Source: Anniella stebbinsi (Eukaryota; Chordata; Lepidosauria; Squamata; Anniellidae). From it: a stretch of 64,000 bases of DNA. How positions within the stretch are numbered: position 1 is the stretch's first letter; every line of letters starts with the position of its first letter. The stretch is from the NCBI GenBank assembly GCA_029215795.1, contig JARDYH010000001.1:395969154-396033153 (forward strand), written 5' to 3'. The notes beneath the pieces were generated by a model. It did no database searches. It worked only from the letters and a program-made list of their open reading frames with translations, and was not told the origin of the DNA. Positions 1 to 10,977 of the stretch are shown piece after piece. The position numbers and the translations under genes are program-made.

Positions 1-1149
1 ATAGACCTCCACGGTGGTGCAGTTATGTAATTAGAAATGCCTGGGTTTTTGTAAAATCCATATCATCTGCATTTCACGGATTGACAAGTGCTTTTCATTC
101 CATCACTCCCTCATTGACAAACTTGGATATTTCCCACTTTCCTGAACTTTCACAAATTCGCATTTGTGTGAATTTACACTTGCGTAAATTTGCACTTGAG
201 AAAATGTGCAAATTCACTCTGAAATGCACAAATTCCCCTCCCAAATTGTGCATTTTCATGCTTTAGCCCATGAGGGGATGGACATTTTCATCCTGTGTTT
301 TTATTTCATTTTATGTATATTTTATGACTAAATTTGCATAGAATTCCGGAAAGTAAATGTAATTTGCTATGGTTATACAAATATTTGTTTTCCTTCCGAT
401 ATATACAGCTGGAAGCCAAAAGGAATATCTCTGTCACCCTCTGCACACTTATAAGCAGGTAGCAAAATCAAAGCCAATTGCAACTCTTAGGGTCCTTTGA
501 TGCCATAAAGCTGTCTTAGGTCATCTCTAGAGGATTTCCCACTGTAAGGATGATTTCCAAATGCCTTTGAACAGGAGCTCTGTCTCTATGCTACCTGATT
601 CCAGGAAGGCCCTGACCCCCTCCACGTTGATGGAGCTTGTATTTCAGAGAGGCATTCAGAAGCCATTCTTTAAGTCAGAGGTGTGGAACCTCAAGCATGG
701 GCATCAAATCAGGCCTTGGTGGCTCCCACTCTGGTCTTCCAAGATTCCCCAGAAGGCTTTGCTCCCTTCCTCTGGCCTTGCCTCCTTTCTCCTAACTACA
801 AATCATTTTGCGTTTGCATAGTTTTTTCTCCATTCTAAAAAGTTGAAATGCTCTTCTAAGGCTTAGTAACTGGCAGTAAGAGGTTTAAGAGAAAATATAC
901 TGGTGTTTGTGGCATTTTGGCCCACTCCCTTTTGTCTTTGGCTCCGCCCACCACTAGAATGCAGCCCTCATGTCTTCTCTGAGATGCCACTCGGCCCTCA
1001 GGCTGAGAATTGGTTCTGCGCCCCTGCTTTATAGTAAGTGTAACCACTTGTTGCATTCACAGAAGCAGCAACAAAAGTGACTACTCCCTGGAGACTCTTA
1101 GCGCATTGTGAACCTTCTGCTGTCTGGGATTCTGCAACCTCTGGGATCC
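1..1149. other. Upstream flank, no gene recognised
   Basis: AT-rich intergenic DNA. The first 250 bases contain several short repeats built on 'aaatttgcac'-like words. Around 675-1030 the text (a 'gaggtgtggaacctc' start, then alternating CCT/GGCC-rich sequence) resembles a decayed interspersed repeat that I cannot classify. Short open frames here have no recognisable domain and I treat them as chance. Confidence 0.5.
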
Positions 1150-1371
1150 GAGAGCCAGTGTGGTGTAGTGGCCAGAGTGTTGGACTGGGATTCGGGAGAT
1201 CCAGGTTCTAGTCCCCACTCAGCCATGGAAGCTCACTGGGTGACTTTGGGCCAGTCACAGGCTCTCAGCCCGAGCTACCTCACAGGATTGTTGTTGTGAG
1301 GATAAAAATGGAGAGGATTATGTACGCCGCCCTGGATTCCTTGGAGGAAAAAAGGCAGGATATAAATGTAA

Positions 1372-1402
<31 letters not shown>

Positions 1403-1407
1403 AAACC
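1150..1407 (+). mobile_element. tRNA-derived SINE (family A)
   Basis: The 5' part has a polymerase III A-box-like word (tggtgtagtgg, 1161-1171) and a B-box-like word (ggttctagtcc, 1204-1214) about 33 bases apart, as in a tRNA-derived SINE. The body continues through a conserved 'tgactttgggccagtcac' segment to a 3' end 'ggcaggatataaatgtaataaa' type tail followed by an AAAT simple repeat (about 1375-1404). A second good copy lies at about 43650-43872 and a worn copy at about 31225-31460. Non-autonomous; it would depend on a LINE for mobility. The family name is not assigned because no library could be consulted. Confidence 0.8.
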
Positions 1408-2348
1408 TTACTATGAGTCAGGGCCAAGGTAGGTGGCAATAGAACATGGGAGGTATGGTGATGGAGACAAGTATATGGAAAACTGAGATGGCAATGAACT
1501 TAAAGACCGAAGGAAAATATCTAGGGGGAAACTAATCTGTCAATTTCAGCTTTTCTCAGCTTCTTTTTGATTCTGTTAATTTCAGATTCATCTTTTCAAT
1601 CTGAATTTCAACTCACCTCGAACTTTGAGAATGCTTAAAATTTGCATGAAAATTCATAAACATTTTTGTGAACACCAGTGCAAGCATTTTTGTATGCATG
1701 CACTGGCTGGCAATTTTCCTAAAATAGTGGATTTTTAATGTTATTTCCCATAATGCACAAGCTTTTGTACATATACGTTGGAGAACTCCATAGCAAAGTG
1801 CAGATAAGAGTGAATTTTGAGGGATAACTGAATATAGTGGTTTGAATATAGGTGAGCATCAAAATACAAACCGGGAACAGGGGGAGTTTTGTGGTGTCGG
1901 CATGAAGGATGTTCATACAAGCAAAACTTGCATTCACTGAAGTCCCCCAAATTCTACTTCAAAGCTCATTCCCTCTTGTGTCTATATCAGATTGCGATCT
2001 GTGCTTCCTTTTTGCATCAAAATCCATGTGTATTGTTATACATATTTTTCCAAATACCCGTCAGTGGTGCACATCTTTGAAATGTATGCATTCTTCCTCT
2101 ACTGATTAAAGTGTGTTCATGCAAATTTTTCCCAAGAGTATCCATTTTTCCATGTGCATTTTCAAATCTACTCATATTGTCCAATGCAATTTTGGGGGAT
2201 TAATTAATCACATTGTAAGCTCAGAAATGTACGGTCTTCAGCTGCAGATTGTGTCCTTGGTCTGGGAGGTGCAGACTGGGTAAATCCTGATCATAAATTA
2301 ATCGAAGTTAATCTCTCATACGTCTGTATTTCATTTTTTATTTAAAAT
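1408..2348. other. Intergenic, no gene recognised
   Basis: AT-rich sequence with many short near-repeats (aaatttgcat, gtgcattttc). No coding signature, no clear repeat boundary. Positions 2341-2348 form the left copy of the 8-bp duplication flanking the next element. Confidence 0.5.
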
Positions 2349-3069
2349 TAGGGGTGTGCATGGACCCGCCGGATTGGGACCCAGATCGGGACCTCCAATT
2401 TTGTCCCGGATTGGATCGGACAAAATCGGAGGCCCCCTGGACCGGACCGGGTCCAATCCTGATCCAAAAATCAGAACTTCCGATTTTTGGATCGGCCGCC
2501 ATTTTGTTTTTCCCCATAGACTGCTTACCTTTCCTGGCCGTCTGCTCCCGTCTGCTGCTGGCCGCTACTGCGAGCGGGCTTCGCGGCCTGCTCCTGAGTA
2601 GCACGCCAGGTGATGTGCTACCAAGGAGCAGGCTGCGAAGCCCGCTCGCAGTAGCGGCCAGCGGTGGATGGGAGTGGACGGCCATGGAAGGGAAGCGTGC
2701 CGCGCGCCCCCTCCCCCCTGCTTACCTGTCCTGGCCGTCTGCTCCCGTCCGCCGCCCCCTGCCCCTGTTGTCCGTTTTCATCGGCGGGCGCCTGCTGGCG
2801 CCCGCCGATAGAAGCGGACATCCCCGCTACGGAAGGCCCCTCCTACTGTCCGCTTCCATTGGCGGGCGCCCATTGCCGCCCGCCAATGGAAGCAGCGGCG
2901 GGCGCCAGCGGGCGCCTGATGATCCGCCGATCTGGATCGGAACCTTTTCGGATCGGATCGGATTGGATTGGCCGATCCAGCGGTGAGATCGGAAATCGGA
3001 TAATTTATCCAATTTCCCCCTGGATCGGATTTGGATCGTGGATCGGACCCGATCCAGTGCACATCCCTA
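2349..3069. mobile_element. hAT-type non-autonomous element, short form
   Basis: A 721-bp element. The left end reads TAGGGGTGTGCA and the right end is its inverted counterpart TGCACATCCCTA (one mismatch). It is flanked by an exact 8-bp direct repeat, tttaaaat (2341-2348 and 3070-3077), the target-site size typical of hAT transposons. The interior is GC-rich, with 'ggatcgg' words near both ends and one central inverted repeat around 2570-2660 (aggctgcgaag / cttcgcggcct arms). It encodes no transposase, so it needs a trans-acting enzyme. Open frames across it are by-products of its GC-rich palindromes. It belongs to the same family as the element at 6604-8404, which has an expanded core. Confidence 0.85.
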
Positions 3070-3077
3070 TTTAAAAT

Positions 3078-4627
3078 ATTTCAAGGCCACCTTCCAGGGC
3101 AAAAGCATCAATGCAGTGGGAAGGACACATACAATGGACATGTTAGAAGCTGTGGGCAGGGGAACCCAGAGTCATAGGCAGAAGCCTGGAGTGGTATCTG
3201 AATTTTACATATTGCATTTTCCAAAATGTTGGCTGCAGGCCAGTAAGTTAAGAATATTCTGGATTGAGAAAACATTTGATTGACTAATGAGTGCTGTGTA
3301 GATGAAGCTATAGATGAAAGAAAAATGGAGTACAGCAATTATTGTCCTAGACACGTTTTTTTTCCATATTTTTTTTTAACTAGCTCTAAGACAGACTGTG
3401 GTACAATCTCATAGTTGGAGGATGTAGTCCGCCTAGCTCCATCTCATGTCTTAATGCCCCAGGGGAATAGTTATCTCACGATTACCAAAATACCTCTTGG
3501 GCCTTAGCAGTACATAATTTATGCACTAAAGAAGAGAGACAACTCAATTAGGTGATGTCTTTTTTTTTTTTAAGTAACAACTGTAAAATAACACAAAGGC
3601 CACTCAGAAAAGAATGCTGAGACAAATTGGAAAGAAAACCATGCATGGATTGTATTTCTTACGCTTAATAACGGAAGAAAGTATATCTGCAGCTTTCCTC
3701 TCATTTTGGAAAGCAAAGCAAGAGAGCTTTGGCGCTCGGAATAAAATGTGCTGGTGGTAAATACCGCTCTCAAATTATTTTGATTGTGTAGGAAATGTTG
3801 TATGTAATTACAACCAAGAACAAAGACGTATTTCTTCCCTCCCTCTTTTTCAGAGCATGTCTCCATTTTTTTGTTTTGTTTTTTTTGTTCGACATATTCT
3901 ATGTTCCAGCAGAGTATGTATATTTATTCCTTACAATGCTGGGTACTTAACTAGTTTGTTCTTTCATTGTTTGAGAAGTGCCCGTCAAAGAGAATCCTAC
4001 CACTTCAGAAAAACAAGTTCTCACAAGCAATTTTTTTTGTATTTTTTTTATAGGGCTTCTACCTTGCTTTCATTAACTTCATTTTCATTTCACAGGAACA
4101 TTTTGTTTAGCTAGACACTGTAATAACTAAACTTGCATTGACTAGTAGCTTTCTGATTAATAGCGTTGTTTTAATCCTTTTTGCATGATTGTGTGGAGCA
4201 AGAGTTTGGGGGTGGGGTAGTCTCATTTTGCCTTGAATCTTCTGACTACTAAGGAATAAGCAAATTGCACAAAGTGTTCTTGAGAAGGAGCGGGCAGCAG
4301 ATAGATCTACTTTCTACTGTTAGATCTCTGAGTGATCTACTGTTAGATCTCTGTGTGATTTGCAGTACAACAGGGAGAACAAGAAATAACACAAAGATGA
4401 TTTAGAATACAGTTGCAGAAAGAAACTATCCAGAAGATCATGAAAAAAAAATACACTAAAGGGCGATTCAGCTTCCTATAGACAAAATTCCTACCCCAAG
4501 AGGAAGGTTTTAGAAGAGAGGGGGCAAGGTGGGTCTCCCAAGGTAGATGTCTTATGTCATAATACAGAGTTGTGATTCTAAGACTGCAATTGTAGGTTGA
4601 GTAAAAGCTGACTGCTATGTACAATAT
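3078..4627. other. Intergenic, no gene recognised
   Basis: AT-rich with several poly-T runs (about 3356-3380, 3560-3573, 4031-4052). A small direct repeat of about 23 bases (ctactgttagatctctg...) occurs twice at about 4311-4358. No coding, RNA or transposon signature seen. Confidence 0.5.
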
Positions 4628-5440
4628 AGGGATGTGCATCAGATTTGGCTGAAACCTACCTGCTGGACTGAATCAGACCCCTGGTATTTTCCAATGTGAA
4701 GCAGGCTTCACTCCAAAGGGACCTGTACTGAAGCTGGACCCTGCTCGAGGCAATTCAGCTTCGGAAATGCAGATGGTTATGTCTCCAAAAATAGCATCTT
4801 TTGTTTTCGTTTGTCTAAACACTGATGGAAGGGAGGATGAGAGAATGAGGGAATGGGGTCAAATGACTGACAAGCCCACCTTGTAATCATAGCATACAGT
4901 TTCCCAGGAGCTCTCCAATCACTGGGCTTTGGGGGAGGGCAAGGATGGGGCTGTGAGATTAACATTCGTCCACTGCTACCAGACTTCATTATGGAAAAAA
5001 AAAGTCTTAAGCTGGTTTTCAAACATCATAATGCCCTAGCCCTTACACCTGTCCTGCTAAACTTTGCAGGTTTCTTCCCTGGTCACCTCTACGACTTGCA
5101 CTGTTTTGATATAAATTGCCGAAAAAAACCACAGGGGGAGGGAAGGGGAACCAAATCACTCACCCCCAAATTTGAAGACTCCCCTTTCACATAACCCACT
5201 GCACCTATCCTTCCGAATCTTTGCATAGGGCCACCTCAATGTTCACTGTTGTTTTCAGAAGAATGGTCCATATTGGGGGATAAGTGTGTACTTTTTTGGA
5301 TACTCTCAGAATGTAAACGCTGTCCTTGTACAAAAATCCCTGCACCTATTCATCTGAAACTGGGCAGGCAAATTTCATCCAATTCTGCTAGGAAATGAAA
5401 GGGTCATCAGCAGTTCCAGATATACAGGATGACACCAGTG
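4628..5440. mobile_element. Possible decayed hAT-like element, one end only
   Basis: Starts with TAGGGATGTGCA, matching the terminal motif of the two well-defined hAT elements in this window, but the interior is different (AT/GC mixed, with the words 'ctgcacctat' near 5200 and 5340). I could not find the matching right end or a target duplication, so the boundary is a guess. Confidence 0.35.
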
Positions 5441-6603
5441 TAAATCACTGTATTACATTACCTGCAGTTACCTCCGAGAAACCATTTCTTTTAGCAGCAC
5501 AGTTCCTAACAAAATGTACTGCATTAGATAAACAGCAACATGCACCTCCACTAATGTGACTTATTCAATTGCATGTAAAATAAAATAAAATAATGGATGT
5601 CATATGCAATGAGTAGGGAAAACTACAATGGACCTCAGAACAAGATTACGTAAACACCAATCTGTGATTCTTACAAAAAAACAAAAAACAAACCCAGAGC
5701 AGCCTGTTGCAAGACACTTTAACTCACTTGCACATAGTCTCTCTGATTTACAGTTGCTTCCAATTGAATAAACAAAGGACACACAGGCTTGACAAAAAGG
5801 AAAACACCAGAACTCTTAGTCCAAATGGACTTAATCTGGAGAACAATTCATAAGCATTATACCAGCCATATCTCTGTTTCTTTCATCCACTTCTAACAAG
5901 CAGGAAAAAATGTTATAGCCATTTTATGATTCCTCATGGTAGTCAATGGAAGGCACGAAGCGATGAATTTCCGAATCTCGACTTTGGTTCAGTACCTGAG
6001 TTAATTCATTCATTACATTGATATACTGCCCAATAGCCAAAGCTCTCTGAAGTCTCTGAGGCCTCTGAATTCGTCCAAGCGGAATTGGGCTGTTTTCTGA
6101 AGCATCAAATCGGTGTCCAAGTCGAATCTTGTGATCAGTGCAATGCTGAGCCTGAATTGGTTTTCCATGTGCCACTGCAAATGAAGCTTTTTAAGCAGTT
6201 GTGGGAGCATGTCAAGAACGGATTAGCACATGGTAGGCGTTAGCAGTCAGCTTTTGGCTCTGCCATGGGCTGAGCTGATGGTGCCATGGGCGAGGCAGGC
6301 TGAATCAAGGACACAATTCGCCACACAACGAGTTGTGAAAAGAGATCCAATGGATGGCATTTATTCCAGATTAGTCAATGCAAAATGAACAATGTGAATA
6401 AAGGGAGTGATCAAACCATTCTTATTTAAAACATCATGTTCATGGTTTGCATTTGGATACAATTGTGCTTGCGTGTCAGCCAGTAACAAATGCAATGACC
6501 AACAGAGTTTGGCTGCTATATAATTAAAAACTAATGTCTGTTATGAACTGTGGACTTCCTGTGCCAAAATCTGGTCTTTCCATGCCAAAATACACAAAAT
6601 AAA
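5441..6603. other. Intergenic with a nested repeat scrap at about 5930-6190
   Basis: Around 6021-6065 a short stretch (gatatactgcccaatagccaaagctct) is the reverse complement of the L2/SINE 3' tail seen elsewhere in the window. It is flanked by two related words (ccgaatctcgac near 5971 and aagtcgaatcttg near 6120) that look like arms of a foldback element it inserted into. Otherwise nothing recognised. Positions 6596-6603 are the left target duplication of the next element. Confidence 0.4.
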
Positions 6604-8404
6604 TAGGGGTGTGCACGGACCCCCCGGATCGGATCAGGACCCGGATCGGGACCTCCAATTTTGTCCCGGACCGGTTCGGACAAAATCGGAGGCCCCCCGG
6701 ACCGGATCGAGTCCGATCCCGACCCAAAAATCGTAAATTTTTGGATCGGCCGCCATTTTTTTCCCCATAGACTTGCATTGCAATGCAAGTCTATGAGGAA
6801 AAAATGGCGGCGGGTGGGTAAGGGGGGGCCTAACTCCCTCCCCCCCCCCGGGGCCGTCCGCTGTGGACGGCCCCGGCAGGTAAACCCCCTCCCCCGCGCT
6901 CCCTACCCCCCCTGGGGCCGCCCACTTCCATCCGCTGGCGCCCGCGGGCGCCAGCGGATAGAAGCGGACGGCTCCGGGGGGGGGGTAAGCCCCCTTCCCC
7001 ACCACTTACCTTCTCGGCCCGTCCGGCGCCGGCGGCTACTACCAGCGGGCTCCGCGGCCTACTCTCGAGTAGCGCGCCGGGTGATGACATCACCCGGCGC
7101 GCCACCCTGGAGCAGGCCGCGGAGCCTGCTGGTAGTAGTAGGCGCCGGCGCCGGACGGGAGCCGCCGGGCCGGGCAGGTAAGGGCCCCCCTCCCCCCTCC
7201 GCGCGCCCCCTCCTCCCCTCCACGCACCCCCTCCTTACCTTTCCGGCCCGGCGGCTCCCGTCCGGCGCCGGCGCCTACTACTTCCAGCAGGCTCCGCGGC
7301 CTACTCTAGAGTAGCGCGCCGGGTGATGACATCACCCGGCGCGCCATCCTAGAGCAGGCCGCGGAGCCTGCTGGGAGTAGTAGGCGCCGGCGCCGGACGG
7401 GAGCCGCCGGGCCGGAAAGGTAAGGGCCCCCCTCCCCCCTCCGCGCGCCCCCTCCTCCCCTCCACGCACCCCCTCCTTACCTTTCCGGCCCGGCGGCTCC
7501 CGTCCGGCGCCGGCGCCTACTACTTCCAGCAGGCTCCGCGGCCTGCTCTAGAGTAGCGCGCCGGGTGATGACATCACCCGGCGCGCCATCCTAGAGCAGG
7601 CCGCGGAGCCTGCTGGGAGTAGTAGGCGCCGGCGCCGGACGGGAGCCGCCGGGCCGGGCAGGTAAGGGCCCCCCTCCCCCCTCCGCGCGCCCCCTCCTCC
7701 CCTCCACGCACCCCCTCCTTACCTTTCCGGCCCGGCGGCTCCCGTCCGGCGCCGGCGCCTACTACTTCCAGCAGGCTCCGCGGCCTGCTCTAGAGTAGCG
7801 CGCCGGGTGATGACATCACCCGGCGCGCCATCCTAGAGCAGGCCGCGGAGCCTGCTGGGAGTAGTAGGCGCCGGCGCCGGACGGGAGCCGCCGGGCCGGG
7901 CAGGTAAGGGCCCCCCTCCCCCCTCCGCGCGCCCCCTCCTCCCCTCCACGCACCCCCTCCTTACCTTTCCGGCCCGGCGGCTCCCGTCCGGCGCCGGCGC
8001 CTACTACTTCCAGCAGGCTCCGCGGCCTGCTCTAGAGTAGCGCGCCGGGTGATGACATCACCCGGCGCGCCACCCTAGAGCAGGCCGCGGAGCCTGCTAG
8101 TAGTAGTAGGCGCCGGCGCCGGACGGGAGCCACCGGGCCGAGAAGGTAAGTGCCCCCCTCCTCCCCCCCCCGCTGTCCACTTTCATCGGCGGGCGCCCGC
8201 TGGCGCCCGCCAATGGAAGCGGCGGTGGGCGCCAGTGGGCGCCCGCCGATCCGCCGATCCGCCGAACCGGTTCGGAGCTTTTTCGGACCGGTTCGGATTG
8301 GATCGGCCGATCCAGCTGCGGGATCGGAAATCGGATAATTTATCCGATTTCCCACTGGACCGGACTCGGATCGTGGATCGGGTCCGATCCAGTGCACATC
8401 CCTA
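6604..8404. mobile_element. hAT-type non-autonomous element, expanded core
   Basis: An 1801-bp element with the same termini as the copy at 2349-3069 (left TAGGGGTGTGCACGGACC, right ...AGTGCACATCCCTA). It is flanked by an exact 8-bp duplication aaaataaa (6596-6603 and 8405-8412). The outer 'ggatcgg'-rich arms match the short copy, but the core is replaced by a GC-rich tandem array (separate entry). No transposase is encoded. The exact duplication and good termini argue for insertion not long ago. CpG density is high and stands out sharply from the AT-rich flank. Confidence 0.88.
6990..8150. repeat. 242-bp palindromic tandem array inside the hAT element
   Basis: A tandem repeat with a 242-base period. 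The word ggtaag recurs at 7177, 7419, 7661, 7903 and 8145, and the palindrome centre gtgatgacatcac is centred at 7087, 7329, 7571, 7813 and 8055, so spacing is constant. Within each unit the left arm (cggcccggcggctcccgtcc ... aggctccgcggcctgctct) is the inverse of the right arm (agagcaggccgcggagcct ... gggagccgccgggccgg), giving arms of about 85 bases around the centre. The linker also begins ggtaagg and ends ccttacc. Nearly the whole unit can therefore fold on itself. Inner units are almost identical; the first and last are diverged. Confidence 0.9.
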
Positions 8405-8412
8405 AAAATAAA

Positions 8413-9940
8413 TAATCCCGTGCCCACTTTTGCAAGTTGACCCACTGTTGGAGAGCTATAAATACTTTATGGTGCTGTTATCGTTATTCAGTCTGTCGGT
8501 GCATTTCACTTATTATTGGCGAACTTTTCCCCCTATGAATGTTTCTGGGCATGTAGCTACAATCCGGGGCCCACTCACAGGTTTAAGTAGTCCCAGTGAG
8601 TTCCCGGTGAAGTTCATGGAACTGCTCCAAGACGACGGGGTGATGGATTGTAATCATACGGTGATAGATTTGTTTCAGCAAATTCAGCTTGCAATGCTGC
8701 AAAGTGACATGCACTTGTCTGCAGTCTCTTGGAAATCTCCTCTAGGCCCTTTCAAGGGTGTGTACAGATATACGCAATTTTAGCACTGAGTTGCTGTAGA
8801 AACACCCAACCTGCATTTTTGGCAAATGTACCATCATAGAATCATAGAGGTGGAAGCCATCTAGTTCAAACTGCCATTCAATGCAAGAAATCAAGACAGA
8901 GCCGATCCAAGGCATTTTGCTGCCTAATTCGAAGAACCACGATGGCGCCTCCTCACCATATAATGTACAGAAGCCAGCTTGATTGGCCGTTGAATTTTAC
9001 TTCCAACAATGGCAATAGGGCAACGTTCTCCACTACACCCAAGGAAGTAGGGAAGTTTAGGGGACCCCAGGACAGACTGTAGCACACACAGCTCTGTCCT
9101 CAAGACAGAAGGGAACAGGTGGAGAGTCCAGGATGAAGAGCTGGAAGATCGCCACCACTGCTCTCCAGTATCTGCCACCTGAGGTGATTGCTTCACTCTG
9201 CCTACTGGTAGGGCTGGCCCCACCAACAGATGGATGTCCAGCAAGGGAGACACCACTCACCTCTTTGGCAAATGGCTCTATTAGATCAAGCTAAGTGGAC
9301 TCTATACTTTATTTTCAGCAGAAGTTAGATTTGTACAACACTGATCGGTTGGCCCTTGTGTCTGCCACCTCTTGCATCCTTGGAGCAGAGCTGTGCGCAG
9401 TGCTAGCTGGCTGGTCTATGAGTAGGTCATGAAGCCACCTGCTCCTTTATCCTTCTCAAATCAGTTTTTTAAATGTAATTTCAAAAATAAAATCACAAAA
9501 GAAACGTTTGGGCAGGAAAAAAACACCCATGGAGAGTGTTTGGATGGATGCCAAAGGAGACAGCTCACTTGAAGTGTGTGTGCCTGTATGGAAAAACCTG
9601 CACTTGGTTGAAAGTATGCCTACACACAACTCTCACAGTCAAACATTTCATTCTCTACTGGAATGCTCGCCTCCTTTACTGGGTACAATTCCTGCTCTGA
9701 GTAATTAGTTTTAAGTGTCAAAAATGTAACACAGACATCAGATTACAAAACTTTCGCATCGCTGCTGCATCCCTCCTTGTGCATGTTTACTCATAAGTAG
9801 AGAGCCCGAGGCTGCAATCCCACAGCCCCTACACTGAACTCTGTGGCTCCTTACCTCTGCGCAAATGTGCATAGGATCGGGGCTTGGAGTCGACCAGGAT
9901 TCTTTAACCCTTCCGTTTCCTTCTTTCTGCAGGCAGGCAG
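8413..9940. other. Upstream flank of NEO1, mostly unassigned
   Basis: No gene recognised. Apart from the CR1 scrap at about 8832-8900 the text is unique-looking. GC content begins to rise after about 9750 toward the CpG island. Confidence 0.5.
8832..8900 (-). mobile_element. CR1 LINE 3'-end scrap
   Basis: The text 'atcatagaatcatagagg', then 'tggaagccatctagttcaa', is the reverse complement of a CR1-type 3' terminus (repeated ATTCTATG-like octamers preceded by a conserved segment). Only about 70 bases remain. Confidence 0.65.
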
Positions 9941-10548
9941 AGCCCGGGGGGGGGTTGCATCCTGCTCTATATCCCTTTATTTTCTTTCTTTCTTTCCCCC
10001 CCCCCCGTCCCGTCCCGTCCCATTTCGATTCCAGTCCCCCTCTTTCCCTCGGATTGCACATCTCGAAGCAAGCGGCGGCGATCCATCTGTCCGGGTTTTC
10101 TTTCTCTCCCGCTCACTCAAGGCGGAGTTCGGGAATGTCCGTGAGGGAGAATGAAGGGAAGGGGTGGGGGGGAGGAAGAGAGCGAGCGAGGGAATAATAA
10201 AAAAAAGTGGGAAGAACGAGGTGGCGGTGCTGCTGCTGCCCCTCCGCGCCAAGGCTCGCGTGGCGTCGCGAGTTGCGCGCGCACCCTTCCCTCCCTCCCT
10301 CCTTCCCGGTATTCCTCCTTTGGAATTCTGTCAGCTCAACTCAGCGCTCGCTCGAGGAGAACTAAAGGGTGGCGCGCGCGCCACACACACACGCGGGGGG
10401 GCGGGGGCCAAATGCGTGAGGAAAAAGAGGGCGGTTGGTCGCGTGAGGAAAGAGAGGAGAAGGAGTGCGCGCGCACGCGCCTGTGAACGAGCCGGCCAGC
10501 GAGGCTGTTGCTCCTCCTGCCGCCGCCGCGGCGGCCGTGTGTATATCT

Positions 10549-10632
10549 ATGTATGCTGTGCGTGAGGCGAGAGACAAGGAACCCTCCGAAGCCTGGCGTT
10601 GGGACCGACCCGCCATGGAGTATCCCGGCTAG
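10549..10632 (+). promoter_or_regulatory. Candidate upstream ORF 1 in NEO1 leader
   Basis: An ATG at 10549 opens a 27-codon frame ending at TAG 10630-10632. An internal in-frame ATG at 10615 sits in a strong initiation context (gccatgg) and gives a five-codon peptide ending at the same stop. It matters only if the mRNA starts upstream of 10549 or 10615. It ends about 200 bases before the main start, which would permit reinitiation. Confidence 0.4.
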
Positions 10633-10744
10633 CGTCGTCTGTAGGGCCCCCATAGCCGCCCTTCTTCTTCTTCTTCTTCGCCTCCTCGTTTCCGTCCTCC
10701 TCCGTGGTGGTCTTTTATTCTCAGAAAGAGAGACGGACCTGTGA
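10553..10744 (+). promoter_or_regulatory. Candidate upstream ORF 2 in NEO1 leader
   Basis: An ATG at 10553 opens a 63-codon frame ending at TGA 10742-10744, overlapping upstream ORF 1 in another frame and ending 91 bases before the main ATG. Its middle is leucine-rich because it reads through the CTT/CTC run (AALLLLLLRLLVSVLL), so the peptide would be hydrophobic. Whether it is translated is unknown; the composition may be only a consequence of the pyrimidine tract. Confidence 0.35.
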
Positions 10745-10835
10745 CTGAGGCGGCTGAGGAGAAGGAGGTGCCGCCGCCGCCCCCCTGCCGCCGCCCCCCT
10801 GCCGCCGCTCTTCGCCGGGCTCGAGGGGGCGAGCC

Positions 10836-10977
10836 ATGGCGGCGCGGGGAGCTCGGCGGCTTCTCCTCGGCTCTCTGTGGCTCGTGCTGCTCTTCGGGCA
10901 GCGCCCGGAGTCGAGCGCCGCCGCCGCCGCCGCCGCCAGGAGCAGCTCCTCGCCGCAGCTGAACCTCCCGCCCGCAG
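10836..10977 (+). CDS. NEO1: Neogenin exon 1 coding part (signal peptide)
   Basis: First coding exon of neogenin, a single-pass cell-surface receptor for netrins and repulsive guidance molecules that acts in axon guidance, BMP/iron signalling and cell adhesion. The ATG at 10836 is in a good context (gagccATGGcg), and an in-frame TGA at 10746-10748 excludes a longer start in this frame. It codes 47 complete residues plus one base. Residues 1-8 are basic (MAARGARR) and 9-21 are a hydrophobic signal core (LLLGSLWLVLLFG). These are followed by a seven-alanine run (28-34) from a GCC repeat, then a Ser/Pro-rich linker. The donor site is GCAG|GTGAGG with GT at 10978-10979, leaving phase 1. The opening resembles mammalian NEO1 (MAAxRGARRLL type). 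The assignment depends mainly on exon 2 and on the compatible splice phase. Confidence 0.9.

Noticed and set aside
1161..1214. Functional tRNA gene
   Set aside because: A- and B-box-like words are present, but there is no cloverleaf with an acceptor stem, and the sequence continues into a SINE body and tail.
2354..3062. Several long overlapping open frames on both strands
   Set aside because: They lie wholly within the GC-rich palindromic hAT element. Both strands are open because of composition, and no protein domain is seen.
6634..8445. Open frames of 90-217 codons across the tandem array
   Set aside because: They are translations of the 242-bp repeat and its arms (Pro/Arg/Gly-rich); low-complexity by-products, not genes.
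8430..8783. 117-codon frame upstream of NEO1
   Set aside because: No recognisable domain, no splice or promoter context; starts within the hAT flank. Taken as chance.
9843..10252. Possible bidirectional gene start opposite NEO1
   Set aside because: The island is wide enough for divergent transcription, but no minus-strand coding exon with donor site or family similarity was found.
10164..10653. Overlapping frames in the CpG island upstream of NEO1
   Set aside because: Explained by GC-rich composition and simple repeats. Only the short ATG frames close to the main start were kept, as possible uORFs.
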